The translations under genes and the position numbers were made by a program. 64,000 nt of DNA, taken from positions 1,674,001 to 1,738,000 of the forward strand of contig OZ020611.1 in the NCBI GenBank assembly GCA_963971575.1, given 5' to 3'. The notes beneath the pieces were generated by a model. That model ran no database searches and had not been told where the DNA came from. It saw only the letters and a program-made list of their open reading frames with translations. Positions 22,015 to 34,005 of this stretch are shown here, piece by piece. The DNA comes from Liopterus haemorrhoidalis (taxonomy: Eukaryota > Arthropoda > Insecta > Coleoptera > Dytiscidae). The first letter of the stretch is position 1, and the number at the start of each line of letters is the position of its first letter.

Positions 22015-22767
22015 CATTTAAAAAACTACATATATTGTATAATTTTAAGAAAAAATCATTTTATCTCAAAAATTCTTAATTGAAATAATTGTGAAAGTGC
22101 TTTGATTGAAGTGATGTGTAATCTGTCGGACCTTCCTCAAAGGGCCATTCCTTATATTGATTCTCCGTGATATGCTAAACGGGACTTCAAAGCACATCTA
22201 TCTCCTCGAGTCGCGTGAGCGGAAAGATCGTGAAAAATCTCACGACAATATACCCGGATTTCTTTGAGCAGTTTTAAAATGTTTATATTTTCTCAGCTGC
22301 CGTTCTCCACTTGGAGAAATATGGAAGATACTCAACAATATACACTTTATGTTTTCTCGTAATGTAGGTTTGGGAATATAGGTTAGATTTGGGTTGCATA
22401 AAAATTCAATGTGCTAAATTTTTTATTTGCTTTTTTTTTGGGTTATGTCTCGTGGTAAAAAGGTTGTCTACCCGGTACAACAAAACGGTTTCAAATATCA
22501 AATACAAATTTTCATCTTTCGATACTTTGGAATTAGTTCAGAGACAGGGCTTGAAATTTACCGAAGCAAACCGGAACACTGTTCCGGTGAAATTATAGAA
22601 AATATTGTTCTGGTTCGTGAAATTATTGAAACATTGCTCCGGTTCATGAAAAATATGAAGATATCTGTTCTTGTTCATTTAAAAAATAATATTTAAAATA
22701 TGTACCTGCTATTTTAATTTGAAAACTACAACTGATTACCCTCACCACTGTTATTTGGAAATTAATT
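22015..22767. other. Intergenic stretch without a recognisable gene
   Basis: Two overlapping short frames near 22389-22696 have no protein similarity that I recognise. A weak tandem pattern (CCGGAACA / CCGGTTCATGAAA words) lies at 22560-22660. Confidence 0.4.
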
Positions 22768-23808
22768 AGGGTTTTGCAGGTATGACCAAAAAACCCTTAT
22801 ACCGTCATTTTGTCGTCTGTCTGTCTGTCTGTTCGGTAAAAATTGTAGCCAAACGGCTAAACCTAGAGAGTTGAAATTTGGCATGCTTATACAACTCTTT
22901 GACCCGCACATAGGAAAAATACTAAAACATCTAAAAAACATATCCCCCTAAAAATATAAACGAATATATGCTCATCGAAAAAAAAATATATTTTTTTACA
23001 ATTCTGTGTAGGGTATCAAATGAAAGCCCTTGGTACGTGGATTAACGATCCAAATTTTATTTTTGCAAAATAAATTATTTTGAGGCAATTTTTACCAAAA
23101 TTGTGCAAAAAAACGTTTGTCTCACACCCTGTAGCCCAGATGGTTTAAACTAAAAATATGAAAAAATTCTCAGTAATGTACATTGGTGTGAACCGGAATA
23201 GTACAACAGGAATTTTTGATCAGATTATGTTTTCGGAAAATAACGCATTTTTTGTGTTTTTAAGTAAAATATGTAATATATTTAATCCGATATTTAACAT
23301 ACTAAACGAGTGATCCTGTATAGCACAGTGGTAGCATTGTCGCTTAGTGAGTTGAAACTACTGTAAGAAACTGTGTTCGAATCCCGTCAATTTTTATTTT
23401 TTCAGTTTTTTTTTTTGCATTTTTATTTTGTTTAAATTATTTTGTCAAAATTCTAGTTATATTTTGGTAAATGTTGCATTTAATTTTTAAAAGCGTAAAT
23501 TTAATAACCAGTGGGAACTGTTGAAATTATAATTTAATTTTATGTTTGACGAAATCAGAGGGTAGTGCTTATGATTTAAGCAACCAATGGGAGCCATAGG
23601 CGCAATTTTCAAAATCTTAATGAACCTTGCTATATAAAAAAAAAATACTGCACATATTTAGAAATTTAAATAATGGTATTAGGCATTCGAATTAAAATTA
23701 ATAAAAAAATATTTTGACATAAAATTTGTTTTGGCATCCCAAATAATCATCACACAGTTAATAAATACCTGCGAAACCCTGAAATGTGTGAAAATTCACA
23801 CTTCACAT
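22768..23808 (+). repeat. R repeat, copy 3
   Basis: It starts AGGGTTTTGCAGGTAT, with a short (GTCT)n tract near 22816, the conserved middle, a tRNA-like cassette at 23311-23390, and the right end ATACCTGCGAAACCCT, palindrome and TTCACAT. AATT stands on both sides (22764-22767 and 23809-23812), a possible 4-bp target duplication. Confidence 0.85.
23311..23390 (+). other. tRNA-like Pol III cassette type 3 inside R copy 3
   Basis: The A box TAGCACAGTGG (23321-23331) and B box TGTTCGAATCC (23374-23384) both fit the Pol III consensus exactly, and a T5 run follows at about 23391. The middle part is unlike types 1, 2 and 4. Confidence 0.65.
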
Positions 23809-24037
23809 AATTTTTTTTTTAATAACGTAAGATATTTAGTAAGACATATAGTATGAACCTACTTCATGCTATCTTTACATGATTTGAAATGGTTTATCAA
23901 AAAAGGCATGAGGGACGAAGCTATTTCAACTCATGGCACTTTTTGCTCAAACAATTGAAAATATTAGAATGGTATTCGGACCATCGGGAAATCTGCGACA
24001 GGGTGTCACTGAGGGCAGATCAATTACCTATTTATAA

Positions 24038-24960
24038 CACTGCCCAACAAAATATTTTTTATATCTTGGTGCCGGAAAAGTAATAACTGATTTTGGATAT
24101 TTCTGATGTGCTGATTCCAAAAATTTCTGACTTTTTTTCGTAGCTGCTCTAGTTCTTGAGATACTAATTGATTTTAGTTTTTTAACTAAAAACGGTAAAC
24201 TTCCTCCTTGGACAGCAAACTGGATACACAAAATATCCTTGTTTTTTATGTCTTTGGGACAGCAGAGCTAAGGATCAGCACTGGGTTAACAGAAATTGGG
24301 TGATTTCCATTAAGAAATGTCATAATTCAAGAAAAACAAAACGTTGTCAACGAACCTTTGATTGCGAGAGAGAAAATTATATTTCCATTCTTGCATATCA
24401 AGTTTGGGCTTATGTAGCAATTTTTGAAGGCTATCGAGATGGACTTTGTGTAGGCTATTGATACGTAAATTTCCTGGGAAAAACTGAAAGCCAGAATATT
24501 TTATGGTCCTCAGATAAGGCAACCTACTGAAGATCCACAATCTAATCCATCTGCATCAATGAACGACATTGAATCTAATTCTTGGTGTTCATTTATTTAA
24601 GTAGTACAAATTTTTCTTGGAAATCATGAGGCAGAGAATTAGTGGAAAATATGCTTTCCAACTTTAATATTCTCGGTTGTATTATGACCACTTACAAGAA
24701 AACCTAGGTGATTTTAGTGAAGAACCGGGGGAAAGATTCCATCAGGACATAAAACTATGGAAGATAGATATCAAGGAAGATAAGATAGCCACATGATGGC
24801 CTACTACTGTTGGAGTCTTCAGAAAGACTGTTTTGGTAAACTCCTTGCTAGAAAGTCGTACAAAAGAACATTTTTAATTGATAAGTGATGAATGTATATT
24901 TATCTACTTTGTGAAATAAATACCTTACTTAGTCTCTTTTGTGTTTGTAACTGGCAGTTT
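24038..24960 (+). mobile_element. TTA-type DNA transposon with FHQD protein, copy C (decayed)
   Basis: The left end CACTGCCCAACA is two bases from the family end. The coding part keeps LGQQTGYTKYP-like and DSRAKDQHW-like segments near 24210-24290, EPLIARE and PFLHIKFGL segments near 24350-24410, then NLGDFSEEPGERFHQD near 24690-24750 and, one frame on, HMMAYYCWSLQKD with a basic end near 24870. Stops and frameshifts are frequent. The right end could not be placed; it may lie anywhere from 24960 to 25110. Confidence 0.65.
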
Positions 24961-25331
24961 GAGCAAATAGTAACAGTAATAACGTTTGATTTTTGCTAAA
25001 ACCAATTGGCGAATTGTAATTCCTTACAGATGTACATCCTTGTGGGCGATAAACAAAATGGCCAAATTGTAATTTAAATTGTCAATTTTGTTCAAACATT
25101 ATTTTTATATGTACTATCAATTTTAATAAGAATTATCTTTTAATATTTACTTAAAAATTGTATTATAATTTAAATCCGTCGCTCCACTATTTTGAGCGAA
25201 CCCGTAATTTTATGTAGGACTATTACAGGACCTAGAAAAAACGCAGATAGGTGCGTTAATAACATATAATACGCACGCAGGGATGGCAAATAAGAAATTT
25301 TAAAAAAATGGAAGAATTAAAAAAAACACTT

Positions 25332-25690
25332 AGATACTCCTGTTTCCTTTGACCGATATAAACAATATTTTGCACATTTATTCTCTAAGAATATACGAAT
25401 ATAATTACATACATAAATGTCTAGGGTGTCGTAGGCATAAACAAGAGACTAGATACTCCTGTTTCCTTTGACTGATATGTACAATATTTTGCACATTTAT
25501 TCTCGAAGAAACTGCGGATAAAATTTTATATATATAAATGTTTTGGGTTTGGTAGGCATAAACGAGAAACTCTAGACAAGCCTATATCCTTTAACCGACA
25601 TGAACATTATTTTGGAGATTTATTCTCTAAGAATCTACGAATATAATTACATATAGAAATGTCTAGGGTTTCGTAGGCATAAATTAACGT
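25332..25690. repeat. Minisatellite, about 119-bp unit, three copies
   Basis: Each unit holds CTCCTGTTTCCTTTGAC, TTTTGCACATTTATTCTC and TAGGCATAAAC in the same order, starting near 25335, 25453 and 25570; the third unit is the most diverged. No coding potential. Confidence 0.75.
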
Positions 25691-25845
25691 CTCAAATTAT
25701 TTTTAGTTTTAACAATATAAATGTAATGTACTAAGTAAAAATGAATCGGTTTCTCATCTTAAAAAGTTAATGAATAAATAATCTAACTATATAATTAGCA
25801 AGTGTGTATGTAGTGTAGGTAACATTATGACGTCAATTTCGTCAA

Positions 25846-25931
25846 GTTCTCGTGATTGGCTGACTGGGGACACCCTCTCCCGTGATTGGCTAACTGGTGA
25901 TATCCTATCCCGTGATTCTCTGACTGGCGTC
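25846..25931. repeat. Short tandem repeat, 35-bp unit
   Basis: CGTGATTGGCTGACTGG and near copies occur three times, with ATCC/CCCTCTCC spacers between them. It lies about 160 bases before exon A of the small membrane protein gene. Confidence 0.65.
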
Positions 25932-26093
25932 GAAATTAGGATACGTTAAAAAATAAAACCAAATAAAGATTTAAAATCACAACCAAATTCGTATTATATT
26001 TTATTGTAACCACGTAACAATATATTTCCACCTAGTGGAAAGATAAAAACTAAATATATGTATTGTTGTTTATATTTTGTATTATTGTTGCAG

Positions 26094-26201
26094 GAGAGCA
26101 GCTCGCTGGTGATGCCTTGGATAATAGGTATTGTGACGTTTATGTCGTTCGAAGCCGTGTCCATAGTCTACTCCAACGTCCTCCGGGATCACGTCAACAG
26201 A
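26094..26201 (+). CDS. Gene 1, exon A
   Basis: Acceptor TTGTTGCAG and donor AGA-GTAAGT. 36 codons in phase 0: ESSSLVMPWIIGIVTFMSFE, then a stretch ending RDHVNR. It includes one hydrophobic segment of about 20 residues. The frame stays open for 12 codons upstream of the acceptor, but the polypyrimidine tract and G/C-ending codons place the exon start at 26094. Confidence 0.75.
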
Positions 26202-27405
26202 GTAAGTAGCCACGATACTCATAAACATCCTCCCACCTACACCGACTACCAATCTAGTTTAAAGATTCAAATATCCTATCATACGAAATTGGTATCTCGG
26301 AAAATAGTTCAATATAGAAAACTGAAAAATAACACAAAATGTTTTTGAAACCTTTAAAATAAAAACAAATCTGTCTCCGATTTTATAAAGGGAATTGCAG
26401 CTAAGAGCTTCGTTAACTAAGACTATAAAATTGATGTGAAGTGTGAATCTTCACACATTTCTGGGTTTTGCAGGTATTTAGTAACTGAATGATGATTATT
26501 TGGGATGCCAAAACAAATTTTATGTCAAAATATTTTTTTATGAATTTTAATTCGAATGCCTAATACCATTATTTAAGTTTCTAAATATGTACAGTATTTT
26601 ATTTATACAGCAAGGTTCAGTAAGATTTTTAAAATTGCTCCTATGGCTTCCATTGGTTGCTTATATCATAAATCCCGGCCTCTGATTTCGTCAAACAGAA
26701 TTAAATTATAATTTCAACACTTCCCACTGGTTATTAAATTTACGCTTTTAAAAAATAAATACATTTACCAAAATATAACTAGAATTTTGACAAAATAATT
26801 TAAACAAAATAGAAATGCAAAAAAAAAACAGAAAAAAATAAAATTAACAGGATTCGAACTCTGCAACGCTCGCACTACAAATTACAAAGTACATTACGAA
26901 ACCATCTGAGCTACCAGAGTTTCTGATGTGAAGTGTTACATAGCGAATTAAATATTTAACATATTTTAGTTAAAAACACAAAAAATGCGTTATTTTCCGA
27001 AAACATAATCTGATCAAAAATTCCTGTTGTACTATTCCGGTTCACACCAATGTACATTACTTAGAATTTTTTCAGATTTTTAGTTTAAACCATCTGGGCT
27101 ACAGGGTGTGGGACAAAATTTTTTTTGCACAATTTTGACAAAAATCACATCAAAATAATTTATTTTGCAAAAATAAAATCTTGATCGTTAATCCACGTAC
27201 TAAGAGCTTTCATTTGATACCCTACTCAGAATTTTAAAAAAATATTTTTTTTTTTGATGAACACATATTTGTTTATATTTTTAGGGGGGTATGTTTTTTA
27301 GATGTTTTGGTATTTGTCCTATGTGCGGGTCAACGAGTTGTATAAGCATGCCAAATTTCAACTTTCTAGGTTTAGCCGTTTGGCTACAATTTTTACCGAA
27401 CAGTC

Positions 27406-27497
<92 letters not shown>

Positions 27498-28351
27498 GAC
27501 AAAATGACGGTATAAGGGTTTTTTGGTCATACCTACAAAACCCTAATAAGAGACCGGAAAACGTTTTACTATGAGATTTTACTATATTACTATTGTCGCG
27601 CCTAGGTTGGTTTTGGGGGCTTTGTATGAATAAAAGAATATGAATTCTACAAACTAATTTATTGATAGAAATAAAATAATATAAATTCTAATTACTAACA
27701 GTATTGGCCACGCCAGGTTAATGGTGTATAAATTATATAACACTTTAATACAACACAATACATATAACTTCTAGTAAGGGCTCTAGGTAGAGCTTAGGTT
27801 CAACTTAGCGACTCATTAATTAAGTCAATTAATTAATAACGGATCGTAAGAGTTTTACTGAAATGGAATAAATTCCATTAAAGTTGTGAGACACATCTGG
27901 AGCAAATACAAAAATATAATTTTAAACTGTACTTACATAACCACGGCTTTGTAGGCCCATTGTTGGTCAATGCACAATTGGTAATAGTCACAAGAGTACT
28001 GATTACTAATTACTATTTCTTACTTAATGTCTCTTAAGATCATTTAGCTCTTTATATATGAAATATATAAAAACAATCCGTGGAAGAATTCCATGACATG
28101 TGTAAGTTATTCTTAAGATGTGGATGACCTGTATTCGTGACAATCTGATAATTTATAAATTAACTAAATTTGTAAATTAACAGAGTTGAATTTAGTTTTA
28201 ATTTGTATTTAAATTCATTTATAGTAATATTTAAATTATTTCATATATTTGACACTATTACCAAAAAAGATCTTTGAAGATCGATTTCTTCGACCACCAT
28301 TTTTAGGGTTTTGTAGGTATGACCAAAAAACCCTTATACCGTCATTTTGTC

Positions 28352-28401
<50 letters not shown>

Positions 28402-31400
28402 TCGGTAAAAATGGTAGCCAAACGGCTAAACCTAGAGAGTTGAAATTTGACAAGCTTATACAACTCTTTGACCCGCACATAGGAAAAATACTAAAACATC
28501 TAAAAAACATATCCCCCTAAAAATATAAACAAATATATGCTCATCGAAAAAAAAAAATATTTTTTTACAATTCTGTGTAGAGTATCAAATGAAAGTCCTT
28601 GGTACATGGATTAACGATCAAAATTTTATTTTTGCAAAATAAATTATTTTGACGCGATTTTTGCCAAAATTCTAAAAAAAAAAATTTTTTTGTCTCACAC
28701 CCTGTAGCCCAGATGGTTTAAACTAAAAATCTGAAAAATTCTAAGTAATGTACATTGGTGTGAACCGGAATAGTACAACAGGAATTTTTGAACGGATTAT
28801 GTCTTCGGAAAATAACGCATTTTTTGTGTTTTTAACTAAAATATTTAATCCGCTATTTAACACAGTAAACGAGTGAACGTCCGTAGTCCAGTGGTAACGT
28901 TCTCGCTTCGTAAGTTGCAAACTATTGTTCGATTCCCGTCATTTTTTATTTTTTCTGTTTTTTTTTTTTAATTTTTATTTTGTTTAAATTATTTTGTCAA
29001 AATTCTAGTTATATTTTGGCAAATGTTGCATTTAATTTTTAAAAGCGTAAATTTATTAACCAGTAGGAAATGTGGAAATTATAATTTAATTCTATGTTTG
29101 AATGTATACGAAATCAAAGGGGCGGAGTTTATGACTTAATCAACCAATGGAAGCCGTAGCAATTTTCAAAATATTAATGAATCTTGCTATATAAAAAAAA
29201 TACTGCACATATTTAGAAACTTAAATAATGGTATTAGGCATTCGAATTAAAATTAAAAAAATTCATTCATAAAAAAATATTTTGACATAAAATTTGTTTT
29301 GGCATCCCAAATAATCATCATTCAGTTACTAAATACCTGCAAAACCCTGAAATGTGTGAAAATTCACACTTTACACAATTTTGTAATAGAAATGGTTCTA
29401 TTTAAATTATTATTATGTTATTTAAATAAGTTCTAAAAGACGTACTCAACTTACTGTTGTGACTAGTTACAAACTAACATAAAAAACATGAAGAATTCAA
29501 AAACCAACTTGTCGAATTCAACATGTATCAAGCAACAGCTAAACCGCAAACCACAAAGTAGCAATCCTCATAAAATAATCCCTAAATCCGTATCATTAAA
29601 TGAATTGGATGTAAGTGTATATTTGTAACTAACATGAATTTTGTATTTCAGAAGTTCGACGCGATGTGTAAAGCAGAAGTGCTTTTCTTCGTGTGCAGAG
29701 CAGTCATTAACGTAAGTTAATATTTAGTGTGTAGCATGATCTATTATTTAGATTGTGCTTCTCTGGAACTGTATCTATGCCATGCTCCAATTTACAACCT
29801 CCATTCTCCATTCTCCATTCTCCACGATGCACGATACACGGCTACGGGCTGCACTTTCCATGCTGCAAGCTTAACAGACTTGTTTCGACTGTTGTAACGC
29901 TCACATCTTCTCTCGTTACAACCAGTTATAAACTTAATTAACTGAAATACTTGAATTTTAGGAAATTAATATCTCGACAGTGGTGGGGAAATCACGGGAA
30001 ATCTGAATTATTTGTGTTTGACATAAATTATTTAAGATCGTCGTTAGACATTTATAATTTCTAGTCCACTTTTAGACTAATAGAACTTTATTTAATTATT
30101 CTCCTAGCGGTGCAATACAGTTCTAATGAAATATAGATGATCAGAATGAATTTCCACACATTTCAAGTTTTGTAGGTATTTAGTCAGTGAATGATGATTA
30201 TTAGAAGGCCACACGATGAATGCCTGTCACAGAACACGATTATCAGATCAATAGGGGATACGCATAAAATTTATATTTCCTTAAAACTACATCTTTTTAA
30301 TATGTTAATGTTAGTTATGTCACCTAACAAAACAAAAATCACATTTTAATTAATATTACAGCCAAATTTTTTAATTAAAATATTGTAAATTTGAAATAAG
30401 CCAACCACAGCGCGAAGGTTGCCGAGAAAATACGACTGAGAATGACGTCAAACCCCAGACAAACCAGACTACAACATAATCTTTACGTGTGTATATTGTA
30501 TTGTTCGAGAGTTTTGTATTTGTTTTTAAACAATTTTTCACGCATTTATTATTAAAATGGCAGATAAAGATTTTGTTAGGGCTCAGAGTGATAATTTACC
30601 CAACATTTATGCTTTTATGCTCATGGAATATATGAAAAATAATGAATGCTACAGTGCTGAAGAAATACGTGGTGTCAAATCAGACTTGTAAGTAAACCAT
30701 TTATGTGTTCTATAACTTTATGTAAACAATAAACGCTGCAACTCTGTAAAATGTAAATATTTATGTAATTTAGATGTCAGAATTTTACTACATTGTTTAC
30801 ATGAAGTTACAAAACGTTAGAGGCATAATTGAAATACTGCAATATAGGTTATATATTTTAATAGAAAATTTAATTCGGTAAACATGTATAAATTATTTTT
30901 ATAGAATTAAACTTTATTTTAATTAAAATCACTCTAACTTGACACAATCTATAAAAGTTATACAAGCAATTAAGTTCACGACAGACTGTGTAGGCTGTAC
31001 GCTGTACACTGGGTAGGCTGTACGCAGTACACTTGAGTAGGGTATGACGTCACACGTGGTTATCGCGCGCTACATACATTTATGATTTTTTTAAGCCTTC
31101 AAATTAAAAAAAAATGCAAATTTGTTTTTTATGTTATATGCAACAAGAGGAATATAATAAAAAATTAAAAAAATCATGCGTATCCCCTATTCTGTAAAAA
31201 ATTACTATAATAGTTACCGCGTAGTAACGTTACTACAAGATAAATTTTTGACTTTAATAGTAACTTTAACATTTTTCGTATTCTGTAATATCCAACTGTA
31301 GTGACGTCGCTATGAAAGTTATATTTTAGTGACAGTTACTAGGAAAAGAATGCAGTTAGTTACAGAAGCGCAACACGCATGCGCATTGCTGGTATACAAA

Positions 31401-33973
31401 CGACAGTTGAGGTTAAAAATGTCAAAATATTGTATTGCTTACATTAGTGTGTTGTTATACAAGGTGTCTCAAAAGAAATTTTATATTTATTTAGCTTACT
31501 GCGTGAACGCAACGTATCCGAGGGGCGCGGGGGTTATGTCAATCGGTAGCCTGGCTCTTGGGAATTCACTCGCTATGGAGCGTTTCTCGGGAGCAGACCG
31601 CGCGTTATGCGTGCGAGAGTTTTACAGAAACGGTGATTCGGCGACTGTAGCGCGTAGAAAATTCTGCAGTATTCGAGGTTTTCGCTACATAAATGATGCG
31701 CCAAGCATTCCTCTCATTCGACATTGGGTTAAAAAGTTTGAAGAGACTGGTACAACGCTGGATAAATCGAAATCTGGGCGACCTAGGTCATCATGAACGG
31801 TAGAAAACGTGGAGAATGTTAATCAGTCTGTTCGTGACGACCCGAACCTGTCAATTCGGAAGCGCGCAAGTGCTTTAAATGTGCATAGATCATCATTACA
31901 TCGCATTATGCATAAAGACCTAAAGCTGCACCCCTACAATATTCAATTGGTGCAAGAATTAAAGCCCCAAGATGCCAGTCAGAGGCTTAATTCTCAGGCA
32001 AATTGATCTCCCGGAGAGGTGACATAAATTGGCCTCCACGCAGTCCAGATTTAACCCCTATGGACTTTTTCCTATGGGGTTATCTTAAATCTAAAGTTTA
32101 CGCCAATAAACCGACTTCACTGGCGCATTTGAAAGAAAATATCCGTCACGAAATGGCAGCCATCCCTGAGTCCACCTGCCGAGACGTCATAAGTAATTTT
32201 ACTGTTCGATTAAATGAGTGCCGAGAACGCGAGGGTCTACATTTAGACGATATTATTTTTAAGAAATAAATCCCCAAAAAGTGTATTTTAATAATTAATA
32301 AACATTTTTTCTATATACGGCTTACTTTTTTTTTAATCGATCTACTAAATATAAAATTTCTTTTGAGACACCTTGTATTTAATTTTTGAAGAATTTCATC
32401 AGATTTTTCTCTGATTGGACGATCAGAGCGTGAGTCATCTTTCACATTAAAATTACCAGAACGAAAGCGAGCGAACCATTTCCGCGCAGTAGATTTTGAT
32501 AAAGTACCTTCACCGTACACAGCACAAGTTTTTTCACAAGCCTGCGCAGCGTTCTTTCCTTTGTCGTAATAATATTGCAAAATATAACTTTTCAATAATA
32601 AAAGTTAAATCTTTTAAATAATATTGCAATTTTACATTACTTTTCTCTATTTTCAAACGCAAACAACTTTCCAACCACTGCACGAATTTTGATGTTTAGA
32701 TACTCAAAGTAACGCTCGAACTGTCACCTTTCCAACGAGCGCTTAGTGGTGTCGCTGCGATTGTGTTTCCTGAGTTATTTGCAAGTGGCGTCATCTATCG
32801 GCAAAAACTCCAGGAACTTTTTCCCAGACCTGATATTTTTTCACCAAGTTTAGAAATTTCAGAATTTCGCAATCATATTAAAATGTTCCCCAAGGCTGAA
32901 TGGAGCAAACGTCCCCCTCCCCCTCTGAATGTAAGTTTGCACCTTTCATCGAGATTAAATTATAAAGTTTTTAACAATGAGTTTTAATTGAAATTAAGTA
33001 CGTACAACCAGAATGATATTGTCCCGGAATGTGGAACGACAACTTTCCAGATTTACTTTGTTTGTTACAAATTTAATATTTTGTTATTGTCGACCATAAT
33101 GGAAAAGCGATTAAGAACGGATTGTATTTTGTAATCCAGTTTTATAAACAAACAATGTAGGACTGGAACATTTTATTCAATATCATGTTTAGGACCGTTT
33201 CCATTCTGTAATGATAACAAAGCTTTTGAATTTATATCAGTTTTTATTTTTGTTTTAATTTGAAAGGAACGATATTGATAACCTATTTCTTTTAATACAT
33301 GAAAAAAACATGAAATGCGCGCAGTTTGTAGTAGTACATAATAAATGGATAGGAGGCAACACTATGCCACTTTGATATGACATGGTGTCATTTGTGAGTT
33401 GTTTGTTGTGAAGTTTAACAAGATACTTGAACTCTTTTTATAAAATTTGAGCTGTTTCTGCTGAAAAACAAATCTCCTGAAATTTTGATCCAAAATTTTT
33501 TGACTCCAATTTTAGGCATAATATAGTTTTTGGACAATTTTCTAAGGCTAGAAATGTATAAGCATACAAATTTTTCATGAATTTGAAAAACATCCCCTAA
33601 AATTTTGAAATTTAGATCAAAAATTAAGTTTTAAGATAATTTTGGGATGAGGAATATGAAAAAAAAAATTCAAAAATTCATGCTTGCCTAGATTTGGAGT
33701 TAGATCCGATTTGAGTCAGTTTTTTGCCTATAATTCCAAAACTTTTGCCCAAACTTCACAATGGATAAAATTTTGCTCATCTATTTGTATAAATTTTCAA
33801 TAAAATCTGAGACTAACTTTTTTTCTCTTCAAAATCACGATTTTTACTTGCCCGACCTTAATATATAAGGGGCAAGTATTGTAATCGCGAAAATTTTCGA
33901 TGTCGAGATTTTGACGGATGACCACGTTTCATGGTCCAGGGAATCCAAAAAACCTATTTTCGAAGTGCCGTCC

Positions 33974-34005
<32 letters not shown>

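Noticed and set aside
27291..27574. Two overlapping frames with long T-D-R-Q runs
   Set aside because: Translations of the (CAGA)n tract and flanks of R copy 4; the same peptides appear in every R copy with length following the microsatellite.
29753..29941. Small frame after exon B of gene 1
   Set aside because: It contains a short CATTCTC tandem repeat, lies in the intron, and has no splice context or similarity.
32763..32987. Exon of gene 1
   Set aside because: There is a donor-like GTAAGT after the open part, but exons A, B and C already join in phase 0, the peptide (with P-P-P-P-L) does not fit a membrane helix, and no good acceptor precedes it.
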